A DNA stretch of 33,961 nt from Bacteroidetes bacterium HGW-Bacteroidetes-3 (GTDB lineage: Bacteria; Bacteroidota; Bacteroidia; Flavobacteriales; Flavobacteriaceae): positions 1 through 33,961 of the forward strand of contig PHDE01000013.1 in the NCBI GenBank assembly GCA_002842505.1. The letters are read 5' to 3'. Each line of letters starts with the position of its first letter. Position 1 is the stretch's first letter. Under the pieces are notes generated by a model. The model saw only the letters and a program-made list of their open reading frames with translations, did not search any database and was not told the DNA's origin. The position numbers were made by a program, and so were the translations under genes. Below, one piece after another: positions 33,828 through 33,961 of the stretch.

Positions 33828-33871
33828 AAGTGCCTAAAGTTTGGAGTGCCTAGAGTGCCTAGAGTTAAAAA
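33828..33871. repeat. AGTGCCTAAA/AGTGCCTAG tandem units
   Basis: AAGTGCCTAAAGTTTGG is followed by two AGTGCCTAG units and AGTT. The same unit is seen at 11821-11832, 33107-33122 and 33468-33490. Confidence 0.8.
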
Positions 33872-33961
33872 TTTCAAGCCCAACAACCGTATCAAGACGA
33901 GACGTTTTCTTAATTTTTTCAAAAATGGCTTATTTCTAATATCATTGAAACTGTTTTACTT

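Larger units (their letters stand above)
32818..33961. other. 1.14-kb gene-free region: porin leader, promoter and dispersed repeats
   Basis: No ORF here looks coding. From left to right: the porin leader with three hairpins, the Pho-type promoter (33040-33084), compound repeat block A (33157-33270), an orphan terminator (33291-33318), AGTGCCTAAA units (33468-33490), compound block B (33630-33827) and more AGTGCCTA units to 33871. The last 90 bases show nothing I can name. Confidence 0.7.

Noticed and set aside
33740-33950. Minus-strand open stretch reading through the heptamers as YELRITNYELRITNYEL
   Set aside because: This is translation of the AATTCGT array, has no good start codon, and is a familiar artefact of such repeats.

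Overview
The window is chromosomal DNA from a member of the Bacteroidota, most likely a flavobacterium. The evidence is AT-rich sequence, families restricted to or typical of that group (DUF4270, DUF4271, DUF4296, DUF3109, a half-length glycogen-synthase-like protein), no Shine-Dalgarno pattern, and many -7 promoter elements of the form TAnnTTTG. Genes are dense and mostly housekeeping. The accessory material sits at the edges and in a few intergenic gaps.

Layout. 1-97: the 5' end of a group IIC intron on the minus strand, cut by the window edge and inserted just after the terminator of the next operon. 174-1936: ECF sigma factor plus a protein that joins an anti-sigma-like N-terminus to a beta-barrel. 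2025-3578: LuxE-like acyltransferase, then a small DUF559 endonuclease gene whose two ends are built from inverted copies of a 42-bp structured repeat. 3709-11762: tyrS, an NAD-dependent epimerase, a dolichol-phosphate-mannose-synthase-like / pyrC / DUF4296 operon, DUF4271-hemD, and radA. 12197-14404: panC-panD-flippase operon, divergent from glycogen-synthase-like/DUF4270/glmS (14513-18739). 18904-21046: a 38-residue membrane peptide, an FAD oxidoreductase, a MarC protein and a DUF3109 protein. 21348-24888: nrdB-nrdA.

The right third (25123-33084) is a phosphate-acquisition locus: a PiT permease with a fused PhoU-like domain on the plus strand, converging on an outer-membrane porin / pstS-pstC-pstA-pstB / phoU operon on the minus strand. 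Upstream of both pstS and the porin gene there is the same promoter layout: TTAACM-N5-TTAACA direct repeats, then exactly 9 bases, then GTYCTTTGCAA. This looks like a Pho box replacing the -33 element. A phosphate-selective porin, an ABC importer, its regulator PhoU and a second permease therefore appear to be grouped and, for two transcripts, controlled together.

The last 1.1 kb (32818-33961) holds no gene I can support. It contains the porin leader and dispersed short repeat families (AATTCGT heptamers, AGTGCCTAAA units, GGTTTAACCGC-GCAAAG units), partly arranged as two copies of one compound block.

The best candidates for something undescribed are the DUF559 gene with its repeat-derived ends, and the paired Pho promoters.
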